Part shown: piece by piece, positions 6,492-16,173 of the stretch
Position numbering within the stretch: the stretch's first letter is position 1
Layout of the letters: every line of letters begins with the position of its first letter
Source: JADFXI01 sp963784135
GTDB taxonomy: Bacteria; Nitrospirota; Thermodesulfovibrionia; Thermodesulfovibrionales; Dissulfurispiraceae
NCBI GenBank assembly: GCA_963784135.1
Contig: CAWAQG010000003.1
Span: 1 to 64,000 of the forward strand
DNA length: 64,000 bases
Direction: 5' to 3'
The notes under the pieces: model-generated
The model's database searches: none
Told to the model about the DNA's origin: nothing
The model's input: the letters and a program-made list of their open reading frames with translations, nothing else
Translations under genes and position numbers: made by a program

Positions 6492-8666
6492 TTATCTGTC
6501 CAAAATTTCTCTTATCTTGGCAAGAAGTTCATGGGGCGAAACAGGTTTTGAAAGGAAATCAGTCTTTTCTTCCAAAATACCCCTTTGATGGATTATATCC
6601 GCCGTATACCCGCTGATAAAAAGGGTCCTGATATCAGGTTTTATCTTTTTCATCTCATCACCGGCTTCTTTGCCGCTTTTCCTGGGCATTATGACGTCAA
6701 GTATAGCAAGCTGAATATGGTCTTTATTGTCCTCAACCTTTTTAACGGCATCCGCTCCGTCCACTGCCTCTATTACGTTGTATCCAAAACTCTCAAGCAC
6801 CTTCTTTGTAAGCAATCTCACATCTTCATTGTCTTCTGCAACAAGTATTGTTTCTGTTCCGCCTTTTGGAATGACCGCTTCTGCGATCGTTTCCTGAGAA
6901 ACCGACAACTTAATCAGAGGCAGATATATTTTAAATGTGGTGCCTTTCCCTGGCTCACTGTAAACAGTGACATTGCCGTTGTGCTGCTTGACTATCCCGT
7001 ATACAATTGAAAGCCCGAGACCAGTGCCCTTTCCCAACTCCTTGGTCGTAAAAAAAGGTTCGAATATCCTCTGCCTGGTCTTTTCATCCATGCCGACGCC
7101 GGTATCAGTTATGGATACAAGCGCATACATGCCCATCTTCTCAATATCATGAGTTTTGCCATATGACTCATCGAGTTTCACCTTTTCAGTGCTTATGGAC
7201 AGCAGTCCTCCATTGGGCATGGCATCGCGCGCATTTGTGATCAGATTTATAAAGACCTGTTCCAACTGTCCCGGGTCTACCATTACGAACAAATCTTTAC
7301 CTGAAAGTGTTAATTGCAGCTCAATATCCTCGCCTATCACTCTCTGCAAAAGCCTGTCCATCCCCCTTATAAGCCCATTTAAATCAACCTGCCTCGGACT
7401 GATTACCTGTTTTCTGCTGAATGCAAGGAGTTGTCCTGTAAGATTTGCCGACTTCTCAGCCGAGCTGAGTATATGGTCCACAAACGGCTTTAACGGGCTG
7501 TCTTTCTCAATGTTATTGCTTAAAAGACTTCCATAACCGATTATCGCGGTAAGCATATTATTAAAGTCATGGGCAATGCCTCCGGCAAGCTGCCCTATTG
7601 CCTCCAATTTCTGGGACTGTCTAAGCTGTTCCTCGAGCTTTCTCTTTTCAGTAACATCAATAATGATCTCTATTGCGGATACTGTATTGCCTGAAGAGTC
7701 TTTCAACGGATATGACTTTGTCTCAACGTAAACATTATTATCTTCCTTGTCCAGGTGGGTATGAAGGGCTGTATGAGGCTGACCCGTCATAAAGGTATGC
7801 TTTACCGAACAATCCTCTCCCATCTCATAACATGGACTGGATAAATGATGCGAACACTTATAGCACTTTGTACCTACTATATTCTCCAACGTCATTCCGA
7901 CCTGTTTAAGGTAAGCCCGATTTGCAGATACGATTGTATATTCACGGTCTATGACGACAAATGCCTCGTCGATAATATCGAGGATGCCCTTTGCAAATTC
8001 TTCAGCCTGCTTGATCTCAGTGACGTCCTGGACAATGCCAAGGCCTTTTACGGCTTTGCCTTCTGCATCAAATTCAACTTCAGCCTTTGCTCTGACCCAT
8101 TTTGTTTCACCGTCAGCCAAAATGCTATGCTCAATCGTATATGGTACTCTGTTAAGAGCGGCAGTCCAGGCCTCGTCAACGTAAGCCCTGTCTTCCGGAT
8201 GCACTGTCTCAAGGAACCTCTCGTATCGAAGGGGCGTTCCTACAGGCACTTTAAAGATATGGTAGGTTTGATCAGACCATATTAATTCATTTTTTATTAT
8301 GTCCAGATACCAGCTTCCGACATTAGCAACTTCCTGCGCCCTCTTAAGATTGGCTTCGCTTTCCCGCAGAGCCTCTTCGGACCTTTTAATCGAGAGGAAA
8401 ACAGGTTTGATAAGAATAACGCCCGCAAGCATTATCGCCGAACCCGCAAGCCCGACAATTTCATAGCCCGGGTCCAGTGTATGCCACTTACCATCAGCTA
8501 TCAAATATATAAATGACAGTAAACGCCGCAACCCCATGGAGGCAATCCCGATTGATAAAAAAATCCAGGCTTTTTGCCGTCCGGTGATGGCAATCATTCT
8601 TAATGAATAAGCAATAGCAATTACATTCAACAGGAGTGAAACGCCTAAAACCATTGTAACAAACAT
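6492..8666 (-). CDS. Membrane-bound hybrid histidine kinase (PAS-PAS-HisKA-HATPase-REC)
   Basis: A 724-residue sensor. Three hydrophobic segments lie in the first 95 residues. PAS 1 (about 105-220) has the ...VGSWYLDIIKNELIWSDQTYHIF signature of PAS_3. PAS 2 (about 225-340) contains four cysteines (268, 271, 279, 286) in a CxxC-x7-C-x6-C spacing that may bind a metal or Fe-S cluster. HisKA has the phospho-acceptor His366 in GGIAHDFNN, the HATPase boxes include NLITNARDAMPNGG, TDTGVGMD and GKGTGLGLSIVYGI, and a C-terminal REC has its Asp in LAILDVIMP. This is the common NtrB-like hybrid layout. No partner regulator is adjacent. Confidence 0.93.
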   Translation of the reverse strand: MFVTMVLGVSLLLNVIAIAYSLRMIAITGRQKAWIFLSIGIASMGLRRLLSFIYLIADGKWHTLDPGYEIVGLAGSAIMLAGVILIKPVFLSIKRSEEALRESEANLKRAQEVANVGSWYLDIIKNELIWSDQTYHIFKVPVGTPLRYERFLETVHPEDRAYVDEAWTAALNRVPYTIEHSILADGETKWVRAKAEVEFDAEGKAVKGLGIVQDVTEIKQAEEFAKGILDIIDEAFVVIDREYTIVSANRAYLKQVGMTLENIVGTKCYKCSHHLSSPCYEMGEDCSVKHTFMTGQPHTALHTHLDKEDNNVYVETKSYPLKDSSGNTVSAIEIIIDVTEKRKLEEQLRQSQKLEAIGQLAGGIAHDFNNMLTAIIGYGSLLSNNIEKDSPLKPFVDHILSSAEKSANLTGQLLAFSRKQVISPRQVDLNGLIRGMDRLLQRVIGEDIELQLTLSGKDLFVMVDPGQLEQVFINLITNARDAMPNGGLLSISTEKVKLDESYGKTHDIEKMGMYALVSITDTGVGMDEKTRQRIFEPFFTTKELGKGTGLGLSIVYGIVKQHNGNVTVYSEPGKGTTFKIYLPLIKLSVSQETIAEAVIPKGGTETILVAEDNEDVRLLTKKVLESFGYNVIEAVDGADAVKKVEDNKDHIQLAILDVIMPRKSGKEAGDEMKKIKPDIRTLFISGYTADIIHQRGILEEKTDFLSKPVSPHELLAKIREILDR

Positions 8667-8685
8667 AATCGCTATCTCCGTAATG

Positions 8686-9720
8686 TCACGGACGCTGCGG
8701 CTTGCGGCTGCTCAGTTCATGCACTGCGTCCACCATCGCAACAGCGTTGTCCACCGGCGTCTCGGGAAGAATGCCGTGTCCGAGATTAAAGACATGGCCC
8801 TTTGCTCCGCGCGCGCCGCTCAGTATCTGCGCGACCCTGTCCTTTATAAGTTCTTTACTCCCAAAAAGGATGCAGGGATCGAGGTTGCCCTGGACTGCCA
8901 CATTATCGCCCAGTGTGCCGACCGCATCTCTCATATCAATCCGCCAGTCAATTCCGAGCACGTCAGCTCCTGAACTCTCAACGCTCCTGAGCATGGCGCT
9001 CCCGTTAAAGGCAAAGTAAATGACAGGGACTTTTCCCTTGAACGTAGAAATAATCTGCTGCACGTACGGCAATGCAAAGCGCTCAAAATCAACGGGGGAG
9101 AGGATGCCGGCCCATGAATCGAATATCTGGACCGCATGGACCCCGGCATCTATCTGTGCCTGAAGGTAGTTGATAACAGTGGCAGTAATTTTCTTCATCA
9201 GGGAAGCATACAATTCAGGCGCCCGATACATCATCTTCTTCGTATTAATAAAATTTTTCGAACTGCCGCCTTCTATCATGTAGGTGGCAAGCGTGAACGG
9301 CGCGCCTGAAAAACCGATCAGGGGGACATCGAGTGCGCCTGTAAGAATCTTTATGGCGTCAGCGACAAAGGGCACGTCCGACCGAGCCTCGATATTCCTT
9401 AGCCGGGAGACGGCCTTTGCGTCCCGCACAGGGTCGTGCAGTACAGGGCCCTTTGATTCAGAAAATTCGAGCTTCATGCCCATAGGCTCAATCGGGACAA
9501 GAATATCCGAAAAAAGAATGGCAACATCGACCTTGAGGATATCCACGGGCTGGATAGTCACTTCAGCGGCGAGTTCGGGGGTCTTGCAGAGAGTGAGGAA
9601 GTCAACCTTTGACCGCACTTTTTGATATTCAGGGAGATACCTCCCCGCCTGTCTCATGAGCCACACAGGGGTGTAGTCCGTTTTTTCGCCCCTGCACGCC
9701 TTTAAAAATGTTTCGTTCAT
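8686..9720 (-). CDS. hemE: Uroporphyrinogen III decarboxylase
   Basis: A 344-residue protein of typical HemE length. It decarboxylates the four acetate side chains of uroporphyrinogen III to give coproporphyrinogen III. The N-terminal signature PVWLMRQAGRYLPEY is complete, with the Arg residues that bind the substrate carboxylates. The second signature GFSGAPFTLATYMIEGG and the catalytic Asp region (LFSDILVPIEPMG) are present. Its ATG overlaps the TGA of the radical SAM gene upstream (ATGA), showing a coupled two-gene operon for heme or heme-related tetrapyrrole synthesis. Confidence 0.96.
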   Translation of the reverse strand: MNETFLKACRGEKTDYTPVWLMRQAGRYLPEYQKVRSKVDFLTLCKTPELAAEVTIQPVDILKVDVAILFSDILVPIEPMGMKLEFSESKGPVLHDPVRDAKAVSRLRNIEARSDVPFVADAIKILTGALDVPLIGFSGAPFTLATYMIEGGSSKNFINTKKMMYRAPELYASLMKKITATVINYLQAQIDAGVHAVQIFDSWAGILSPVDFERFALPYVQQIISTFKGKVPVIYFAFNGSAMLRSVESSGADVLGIDWRIDMRDAVGTLGDNVAVQGNLDPCILFGSKELIKDRVAQILSGARGAKGHVFNLGHGILPETPVDNAVAMVDAVHELSSRKPQRP

Positions 9721-10793
9721 TTGGCCGCCTTTTTAGTCAGTTTTAGTGGGACATAGCTGCAAAACGGCTCCTCGGCAAGGTAGTCGCCGTATACCGAATA
9801 AGCCCGCGCCCTGCACCCGCCGCATACGTTGATGTACTCGCAGGAACCGCATTTCCCCTTGTATTTCCTGAAATCCCTCATTTCCCTGAACAGTTCGGAA
9901 TTCTCCCATATGTCCTTGAAAGACTGCTCTCTTATGTTCCCTGCCGGTTTCGGGAAGTAGCTGCAGGGCAGAACATTTCCATCAACGTCAATCAGGCATA
10001 TAAGCTGTCCTGCCAGGCATCCCTTGGCGCCGCCCGTCGAAAATTTGAGCGTGCGCCTTTCAAAGCCGGCACCGCCCTCTTCCTTTGATTTCTGAAGGAC
10101 GACCCTGTAGTAATGCGGCGCGCATGTAGGACGCACCAGAAGATCATGCTCATCCTTTTCCATCTGGAAATGCCACTCGAGGATCTTTTCGTAATCCTCT
10201 TTTGATATAAGCTCGGCCATTATATCCTCGCCCCTCCCGGTAGGCACAATCATAAACATGTACCATGCAGTGGCGCCAAGCTCCTTTGCGAGCCTGTAAA
10301 TTTTGGGGATCTCTTCCTGATTGCGTTTGGTGAAAGACGAATTAATAATGAATTCAATGCCGTTTTTCTTAAAGAGCTTTGCGGCTTTTACTGTTCCGTC
10401 AAAAGCGCCCTTTTCATTCCTGAAGTCGTCATGCACAGCGGCAGTCGAACCGTCCAGACTCATGGACACGATCCTGATGCCAGAGGCTTTTATTTTATCG
10501 CATATTTCGCCGGTAACAAGGGTGCCGTTGGTTGCGAGGCACATTCTGAGTCCTTTGTCGCTTCCATAGCGGGCTATATCAAATACATCTTTCCTGAGAA
10601 GGGGCTCACCTCCGGACAGCACCACCACAGGCTTTGCATACGCTGCAATGTCATCCAGTACGCGGTAAGCCTCCCCGGTAGGGAAGTCCGGGTGTCCCTT
10701 GATCTCCATTTCCGATGACGAACGGCAGTGAACACATTTAAGATTGCAGCGCCTGGTAATTTCCCAGGCTATCCATTTAGGCGTAAATTCCAT
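9717..10793 (-). CDS. Radical SAM/SPASM protein of the AhbD/NirJ heme-biosynthesis group
   Basis: A 358-residue protein. The radical SAM cluster motif CNLKCVHC (Cys16, 20, 23 from the chosen ATG) is followed by SGGEPLLR. The SPASM region at the C-terminus has CLAGQLICLIDVDGNVLPC and CGSCEYINVCGGCRARAY. An RPTCAPHYYRV segment in the middle is a hallmark of the AhbC/AhbD/NirJ group, which remodels heme side chains. Coupling to hemE (ATGA overlap) supports a tetrapyrrole role: AhbD would oxidatively decarboxylate Fe-coproporphyrin III to heme. The frame extends 18 codons upstream, but the conserved part starts at the ATG of 10793. Which of AhbC, AhbD or NirJ it is cannot be settled here. Confidence 0.8.
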   Translation of the reverse strand: MEFTPKWIAWEITRRCNLKCVHCRSSSEMEIKGHPDFPTGEAYRVLDDIAAYAKPVVVLSGGEPLLRKDVFDIARYGSDKGLRMCLATNGTLVTGEICDKIKASGIRIVSMSLDGSTAAVHDDFRNEKGAFDGTVKAAKLFKKNGIEFIINSSFTKRNQEEIPKIYRLAKELGATAWYMFMIVPTGRGEDIMAELISKEDYEKILEWHFQMEKDEHDLLVRPTCAPHYYRVVLQKSKEEGGAGFERRTLKFSTGGAKGCLAGQLICLIDVDGNVLPCSYFPKPAGNIREQSFKDIWENSELFREMRDFRKYKGKCGSCEYINVCGGCRARAYSVYGDYLAEEPFCSYVPLKLTKKAAK

Positions 10794-10859
10794 AGTCTTG
10801 TTATTATACCGCGTATTACAGGGAAATGTCTGCGGTACAAATTGCAAAAATCTATTTTA

Positions 10860-11184
10860 CGTTCGTCATCCCCGTGCTTAAGAGCACCTACTGTTGGCGC
10901 AGGCGGGTATCCACTTTTTATCATGGACGGCAGGCATACAGAATCCGTTGAAAAGAATGGATTCCCGCTTACTACCTGCGGGAATGACGGAATTAATTGG
11001 AATGGACTGTGCAATATCAAAGGCTTTATAAATTCAGTGGCACTATTTAATTGTGACACAGTCTGTTCGCGGGAATGACGGGTGCAATGGCGAAATATGT
11101 AATAAACTCCAAATATTTTCGAATATATATTTAGATGAGGCATCGAAGACCTATTTCGAATGGATTTTAGATGAGGCGACGGGC
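10860..11184. repeat. Intergenic region with degenerate inverted repeats and a short direct repeat
   Basis: The gap between the radical SAM gene and the REC gene has no gene. It holds remnants of an inverted-repeat element: GTCATCCCCGTGCT at 10865, a palindrome GGATTCCCGC...GCGGGAATGACG at about 10960-10991, and a half copy GCGGGAATGACG at about 11070-11081. Two near copies of a unit reading TTTCGAAT...TTTAGATGAGGC follow at about 11116-11178. Confidence 0.5.
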
Positions 11185-11188
11185 GGTA

Positions 11189-11596
11189 CTATATCGGCAG
11201 CCAGCGATGCAGAATAGCCTCTAAATCTTCGCTGAATTTGTCCAGAGCCAAAGGCTTCTGAAGATAATCGCTGGCCCCTGCAGCAATTGCCTCTGCCCTG
11301 TCCGATTCGAGTGATGAAGACGTGACCACCACAACTCGTATCTCTCTAAGGCGATCATCGGCGCGTATTGCACGAAGCACTTCGATGCCGCCCATGCACG
11401 GCATCTTCAGATCGAGCAATATAAGGTCGGGCAACCCACGTCCCTTCCTGAGCATTGCAAGCGCTGACTCGCCGTCATAGGCGGAGCAGACACTTATCTC
11501 CCGCCCCGTTGCCTCCAGCGCGATTACCGCAAGCTCTATATCGGTCTGACTGTCGTCAATAATAAGGACCATTCTATTTATCTCAATCTGCTCCAT
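11189..11596 (-). CDS. Single-domain response regulator (REC only, Rcp1-like)
   Basis: A 135-residue stand-alone receiver domain. The acidic pair is IIDDSQTD, the phospho-acceptor is Asp62 in LLLDLKMP, the switch Thr/Ser is in VVVTSSS, and the Lys is in LQKPLALDKF. The long loop and the LPDLILLDLKMPCMGGIEVLRAIR pattern place it in the Rcp1/phytochrome-type CheY group that works with soluble or phytochrome-like kinases. It begins 12 bases after the REC-kinase gene and is the last gene of the leftward chemosensory cluster. It is a close duplicate of the regulator at 20603-21010 (most residues are identical). It has no output domain. Confidence 0.93.
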   Translation of the reverse strand: MEQIEINRMVLIIDDSQTDIELAVIALEATGREISVCSAYDGESALAMLRKGRGLPDLILLDLKMPCMGGIEVLRAIRADDRLREIRVVVVTSSSLESDRAEAIAAGASDYLQKPLALDKFSEDLEAILHRWLPI

Positions 11597-11608
11597 AACT
11601 TTACAGGT

Positions 11609-12895
11609 TCAGGTCAAACTGAAATAGACCGTCGCCCCTTTTCCCTCTATGCCCTCTGCCCAGACTTTTCCTCCATGACGGCTGATAATGCGGTCGACTA
11701 TGGCAAGGCCTATCCCGGTGCCCTCAAACGCTTCCTCAGGATGAAGTCTGTGGAAGGGCAAAAACATCTTTTCCGCAAATTTCTGGTCGAACCCGGCGCC
11801 GTTGTCCCTGACATAATATATGATCTTACCCTCCTGCTCGACGGTCCAGAATTCTATGCCGGCGTGCTCCGTTTTCGAGGTGAACTTCCAGGCGTTCCAA
11901 AGCAGGTTCGAAAGGCCGATCTCGATCAAACCGGGGTCTGCAAAAACGGTAAGCCCTTCCTTGATGTTGACCTCGACACTCCTGCCCGGATGGGTCTCGC
12001 GCAGTTCATTAATGATTGATGCCGCTATTGCGCTCATGTTGACCTCTCTCCGTTGTATCTCCTGCCTTGAGATCCTCGAAAGATTTAACAGATCGTCGAT
12101 AAGACGACCCATCTTTTCCGTGCCGTCATGGATGCGGGAAAGATATCGCTTCCCCTTCTCGTCGAGTTTGTCCGCACTGCTCTTCATCACGAGGTCGGCG
12201 AACGCGGATACGTGCCGAAGAGGCGCACGCAGGTCATGGGAAACAGAGTAGATGAAAGATTCAAGCTCTTTATTGGCAGCCGACAGTTCAAGAACAGTTT
12301 CTTCCAGCCGTTCATTCAGCTTTTCCAGATCACTCCGTGCCTTGATAAGATCGCGGTTCTGCAGATATGCGCTTTCATAGGTTGAAAGCAGGAGGTCCAG
12401 CATATGAGTGCGCTCAGCAGTCACATAATAGTTCTCACCCGAGAAAAATACATTTATGCCTGGTTCGGTCTCTGAATTTTTGCGCAATTCCTTATTTGCT
12501 ATCATATACCGGATGCGGGAAACCAGAAAATTCTCATCATAAGGCTTGGTGATGAAGTTGTCTGCTTCGGCCTCAAGCCCCTTGAGCACATCCGTCGGGT
12601 CAGAGAGAGCGGTAACAATCATAACGGGTATATCTTTAAGGTCGGCGTCCGACCGGATTCTCTTGCAGAGCTCGTAACCGGACATCTCGGGCATCAGGAT
12701 GTCGGTGACAACAATATCCGGTTTTTGCCTCTTCAGAAATTCGAGAGCTTCCTTCCCGTTGGCGGCGGCCCATACTTTAAAGCCGCTTTTTTCGAGGAAA
12801 TATCTCAAATGCTCCGCCTGTGTCAGACTGTCTTCGGCTATGAGAATCTCGATCTGTTTTTTGGCCGTTACATCTTTATTGTCCATAGTATCCAT
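11609..12895 (-). CDS. REC-HisKA-HATPase histidine kinase
   Basis: A 428-residue soluble protein. An N-terminal receiver (about 14-130, Asp in IVVTDILMP, Lys in ITKPYDENF) is followed by a coiled coil, then HisKA with the phospho-acceptor His in SVSHDLRAPLRHV, then HATPase with NLLWNAWKFT, DNGAGFDQ and GTGIGLAIV. The kinase half matches the C-terminus of the 1194-residue kinase at 21099-24683 almost residue for residue (for example from KLDEKGKRYLSRIHDG onward), a clear segmental duplication. It probably receives phosphate from the upstream CheA on its own receiver and passes it to the downstream REC protein. No membrane segment is present. Confidence 0.92.
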   Translation of the reverse strand: MDTMDNKDVTAKKQIEILIAEDSLTQAEHLRYFLEKSGFKVWAAANGKEALEFLKRQKPDIVVTDILMPEMSGYELCKRIRSDADLKDIPVMIVTALSDPTDVLKGLEAEADNFITKPYDENFLVSRIRYMIANKELRKNSETEPGINVFFSGENYYVTAERTHMLDLLLSTYESAYLQNRDLIKARSDLEKLNERLEETVLELSAANKELESFIYSVSHDLRAPLRHVSAFADLVMKSSADKLDEKGKRYLSRIHDGTEKMGRLIDDLLNLSRISRQEIQRREVNMSAIAASIINELRETHPGRSVEVNIKEGLTVFADPGLIEIGLSNLLWNAWKFTSKTEHAGIEFWTVEQEGKIIYYVRDNGAGFDQKFAEKMFLPFHRLHPEEAFEGTGIGLAIVDRIISRHGGKVWAEGIEGKGATVYFSLT

Positions 12896-12914
12896 TTAAA
12901 CCATCTGCTTCGTA

Positions 12915-13970
12915 TTATACTTCCAGACCCCGAAACCTTGCCAGCACTTCGGCAATTTTTCCAGGCGGCAGGACATAGCTTGCCGCACGGAGCCTCACCG
13001 CCTCGCCAGGTATACCGAAGACCGCAGAACTTTCCTCATCCTGGGCGATAGTAAAAGCGCCCTTTTCCCTCATCATCCTCAACTCTTCCGCGCCGTCTTT
13101 GCCCATGCCGGTCAACAGCACGCCGGCCGCTTTTTTCCCGAAGACTTTTGCAACAGACCTCAAGAGATATGAAATCGAGGGGCGGAGCCCGTTTTCCGGG
13201 GCATCCCCTGTGCAGGCGATTCTTCCGTCTGCATCAACTTTCATCTGCGAGCCGTCAGGCGCAAAATAAACATGTCCCGGTCGGACAATACTTCCGTTGA
13301 AAGCAATGTGAACAGGCAGGGCCGATGTCTGTCCCAGCCATTCAACAAACCCCTGAATAAAACCCGGCGCCATGTGCTGAACTATCAATACCGGCGCCGA
13401 AAAATCCGGCGGGAGGCTCGAAAGTATCTTTTCAATTACCGGGGGGCCGCCTGTTGACGCGCCCATGGCAACAACCCTGATATCAGCAGGCAGTATGGGT
13501 ATGCTGTCAACAACTTCACCTGTCGCCCGGACCTTTGCGGCCGCAGTCCGCATCCAGCGTCTGACCACCCTGATCTCCGACATCAGTTTCACCGTTGTGA
13601 TCAATTGTTCGGCATTAGCCGCATAGTCCGGATGACCGATTCCATGCGGTTTCGGCAGCACCGCAAGGGCGCCTGCTTCAATAGCGCGGAAAGACATTTC
13701 CAATTCACTCATATCGGTCCTGCCCGTCACAATAATTATGGGAAGGGGATCGGTTTCCATGATGGTCCGCGTGGCCTCAAAACCGTCCATGCCCGGCATG
13801 TTGATGTCCATGGTGACAATATCCGGTTTGTTTTTCTTTATCGACTGTATTGCCTCCATTCCGTTGTTGACAACATCTGTTACCCGGATCTCCGGATCGG
13901 AGGTCAGGATGTGCATTATTAATTCACTCGCCACAGAAGAATCTTCCGCAACAAGGACCCGGATACTCAT
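12915..13970 (-). CDS. cheB: Chemotaxis methylesterase/deamidase CheB
   Basis: A 351-residue two-domain CheB. The receiver (about 1-120) has Asp55 in TMDINMPGMDG, which controls the C-terminal methylesterase. The esterase domain (from about 165) shows the catalytic Ser in GASTGGP, the His in VQHM and the Asp in LLTGMGKDGAEE. It removes glutamate methyl esters from receptors and so sets adaptation. It follows cheA by 2 bases. In Wsp systems the corresponding protein is WspF, whose loss locks the system on. Confidence 0.95.
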   Translation of the reverse strand: MSIRVLVAEDSSVASELIMHILTSDPEIRVTDVVNNGMEAIQSIKKNKPDIVTMDINMPGMDGFEATRTIMETDPLPIIIVTGRTDMSELEMSFRAIEAGALAVLPKPHGIGHPDYAANAEQLITTVKLMSEIRVVRRWMRTAAAKVRATGEVVDSIPILPADIRVVAMGASTGGPPVIEKILSSLPPDFSAPVLIVQHMAPGFIQGFVEWLGQTSALPVHIAFNGSIVRPGHVYFAPDGSQMKVDADGRIACTGDAPENGLRPSISYLLRSVAKVFGKKAAGVLLTGMGKDGAEELRMMREKGAFTIAQDEESSAVFGIPGEAVRLRAASYVLPPGKIAEVLARFRGLEV

Positions 13971-13972
13971 CC

Positions 13973-16159
13973 CTATATAAACCTCCTGATTACTTCCAGC
14001 AGGTTACTCTGGTCAAAGCTGCTCTTTACAATGTATGCATTTGCACCGGCATCTATCCCGCGCTCCCTGTCCTCGCGTGATTCAAGCGCCGTCACAAGCA
14101 CCACAGGCAATTCAGCAAGCCTTTTGTCCGCCCTTATCTTTGCCGTAAGGTCAAAGCCGTTCATCCTGGGCATGTCTATATCCGAAACCACAAGATCGAA
14201 CTCCCCGGCCTTCAAAGCAGTAAACGCGTCAATACCGTCGATGGCCGTCCTGACATCGTAGCCCGCGGATTCAAGAATATTCTTCAAAAGGGTCCGCGCA
14301 GTGATTGAATCCTCCGCGACGAGGACAGACATCCTTTTCTCGGGCACCCCGGCAACCGCTCCCGCAAAAACCGGAGCAGCCTTGACGGCAGACTTCATAA
14401 GATCGGAAATATTCAGGACCGGCACGATTTTCCCATTACCGAGAATAGTGGCCCCTGAAATATTCCTTACTCTGGCAAGCTGCCTGCCGAGGGGCTTCAC
14501 CACCACTTCCTGTTCGCACAGCACCTCGTCCGTTATAAAAGCCATCCTCTTCTCCGCCGAGCCAAGCACCACTGCCTGCAAATGGGAACCAACGGTTTGG
14601 GACGGCCCGCTTTGAAGTTCCAGCACGTTACCCAGCCTGGCCAACGCTACCGGCTGCCCGTCGAAGAAGAGGGTTTCACGGTTCTCGATAGTGCGTATGT
14701 CCTCTTTTTTGATGCGCGCCGCTCTCTGGACGTTCGAGGAAGGAAGGACAAAGAGATGTTCACCCACCCTGACAAGCACCCCGCGAAAGGAGGCAAGCGT
14801 GAGAGGAACTATCATTTTGATAGTTGTGCCTGTATCCGGCTGCGAATCAATTTCAATAGTGCCGTTCAGTTTTTCCACTTTTTCCCTGACTATGGCCAAT
14901 CCAAGCCCTCTGCCGGAAATGTCCGTTACGATAGGACTCGTAGTCATCCCGGACCCGAAGACCAGAAGGAGCGCCTCGCGATCCCTCAACCTGTCCGCTT
15001 CTTCCTGCGAAATGAAGCCGCTCTTTACAGCGGCAGATTTCACTCCTGAGGCATCTATCCCGGCCCCGTCGTCGGAAATCGCTATCTCGATCTTGTTGTC
15101 ACGCGAAGAAACGGCAATCCCAATTTTGCCGCGCGGGGCCTTCTTCTTTTTCTCCCGGTCATGGGGCGCTTCAATGCCGTGGTCTATGCAGTTTCTGACC
15201 AGGTGAGTAAGGGGGTCCTTGATCTCCTCCAGCACCCTGCGGTCTATCTCGAGCTCTTCGCCCCGGACACTTAATTCCACTTCTTTTCCGGCATCGCGTG
15301 CAAGATTGCGCACCAGGACGGGCAGGATATCCAGTAGAGACGAGAAGGGCAGCATCATCGTCCGCTTAATGTCCTCGAGCAGGGTATCAACCATGGCCCC
15401 CAGCGACCGGTAATCGACTTCAGCCGCTTTCACTATCTTTGTTAGCGCGCCTTCGAACAATTTCATATATGAATCATTATCATCTTCGTTCTGTCTTCTG
15501 TCCCTTCCCCGGGGACGGTTTTTTTTATTGGTCTTCTTCAATACATCAAATATTTTTTTTAATTCCCCGAGATCAGCCGCACGCCGGCCAGTCGCAAATT
15601 TGACCGAAACCATTTCTTCAGCCTGCAAAAGGAGGGCGTCAAGCTGTGCTGCAGAGATTCTAATGGTCTCCGCCCGTACTGCTGCAGGTGCAGGAGGTCC
15701 CTGACTTACACCCCTGCGCTCCAGGGCCAATGGCCCCTTGTCTTCAGCGCCTGTTTTTTGCATACGGCCTATGCTCTCAAGTTCGAGGATTAATTTCTTC
15801 ATCTCTGATTTTGCCGGAGCTGAGAGTTCTTCACCGGCAACAAGCTTGCCGCTAACGTCCACTGCCTTATGAAGAAGGTCCAATACGCCGGGAGAGGGGA
15901 CAATTTCTTTCCGCTTCATCGCGGAAAAGACATCCTCCATCGGCCGGCAGACCGCAACTATATCATTCAGATCGACAGAACGGGCGACGCCCTTCAGACT
16001 GTGGGATTCCCGGTATACTTTCTCGATAATCTCCTCCTGTTTCCCGCCGCCCTTTTCAATTTCAATAAGGCCGGAGGTGATTACACTGAGATGTTCCTGC
16101 GCTTCGATCTTAAAGGTCGAAAGAAGCCTTTTCAGGAACTCTTCATCCCTCTTGGCCAT
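13973..16159 (-). CDS. cheA: Hybrid chemotaxis kinase CheA with C-terminal receiver (WspE-like)
   Basis: A 728-residue kinase. The HPt domain has His53 in YRESHSLKGVARSV. A proline/alanine linker follows instead of a clear P2 domain, then a dimerisation region, the HATPase (LTHLVRNCIDHGIE, ISDDGAGID, GRGLGLAIV), a CheW-like P5 domain (about 465-600), and a receiver with its Asp in VVSDIDMPRMNG. The C-terminal receiver on CheA is characteristic of Wsp/alternative-function systems. Gene order with MCP upstream and cheB downstream is tight (14 and 2 bases). Phosphate would pass from HPt to its own receiver, to CheB and to the REC proteins at the cluster ends. Confidence 0.95.
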   Translation of the reverse strand: MAKRDEEFLKRLLSTFKIEAQEHLSVITSGLIEIEKGGGKQEEIIEKVYRESHSLKGVARSVDLNDIVAVCRPMEDVFSAMKRKEIVPSPGVLDLLHKAVDVSGKLVAGEELSAPAKSEMKKLILELESIGRMQKTGAEDKGPLALERRGVSQGPPAPAAVRAETIRISAAQLDALLLQAEEMVSVKFATGRRAADLGELKKIFDVLKKTNKKNRPRGRDRRQNEDDNDSYMKLFEGALTKIVKAAEVDYRSLGAMVDTLLEDIKRTMMLPFSSLLDILPVLVRNLARDAGKEVELSVRGEELEIDRRVLEEIKDPLTHLVRNCIDHGIEAPHDREKKKKAPRGKIGIAVSSRDNKIEIAISDDGAGIDASGVKSAAVKSGFISQEEADRLRDREALLLVFGSGMTTSPIVTDISGRGLGLAIVREKVEKLNGTIEIDSQPDTGTTIKMIVPLTLASFRGVLVRVGEHLFVLPSSNVQRAARIKKEDIRTIENRETLFFDGQPVALARLGNVLELQSGPSQTVGSHLQAVVLGSAEKRMAFITDEVLCEQEVVVKPLGRQLARVRNISGATILGNGKIVPVLNISDLMKSAVKAAPVFAGAVAGVPEKRMSVLVAEDSITARTLLKNILESAGYDVRTAIDGIDAFTALKAGEFDLVVSDIDMPRMNGFDLTAKIRADKRLAELPVVLVTALESREDRERGIDAGANAYIVKSSFDQSNLLEVIRRFI

Positions 16160-16173
16160 GCAGACTCCTTAAG

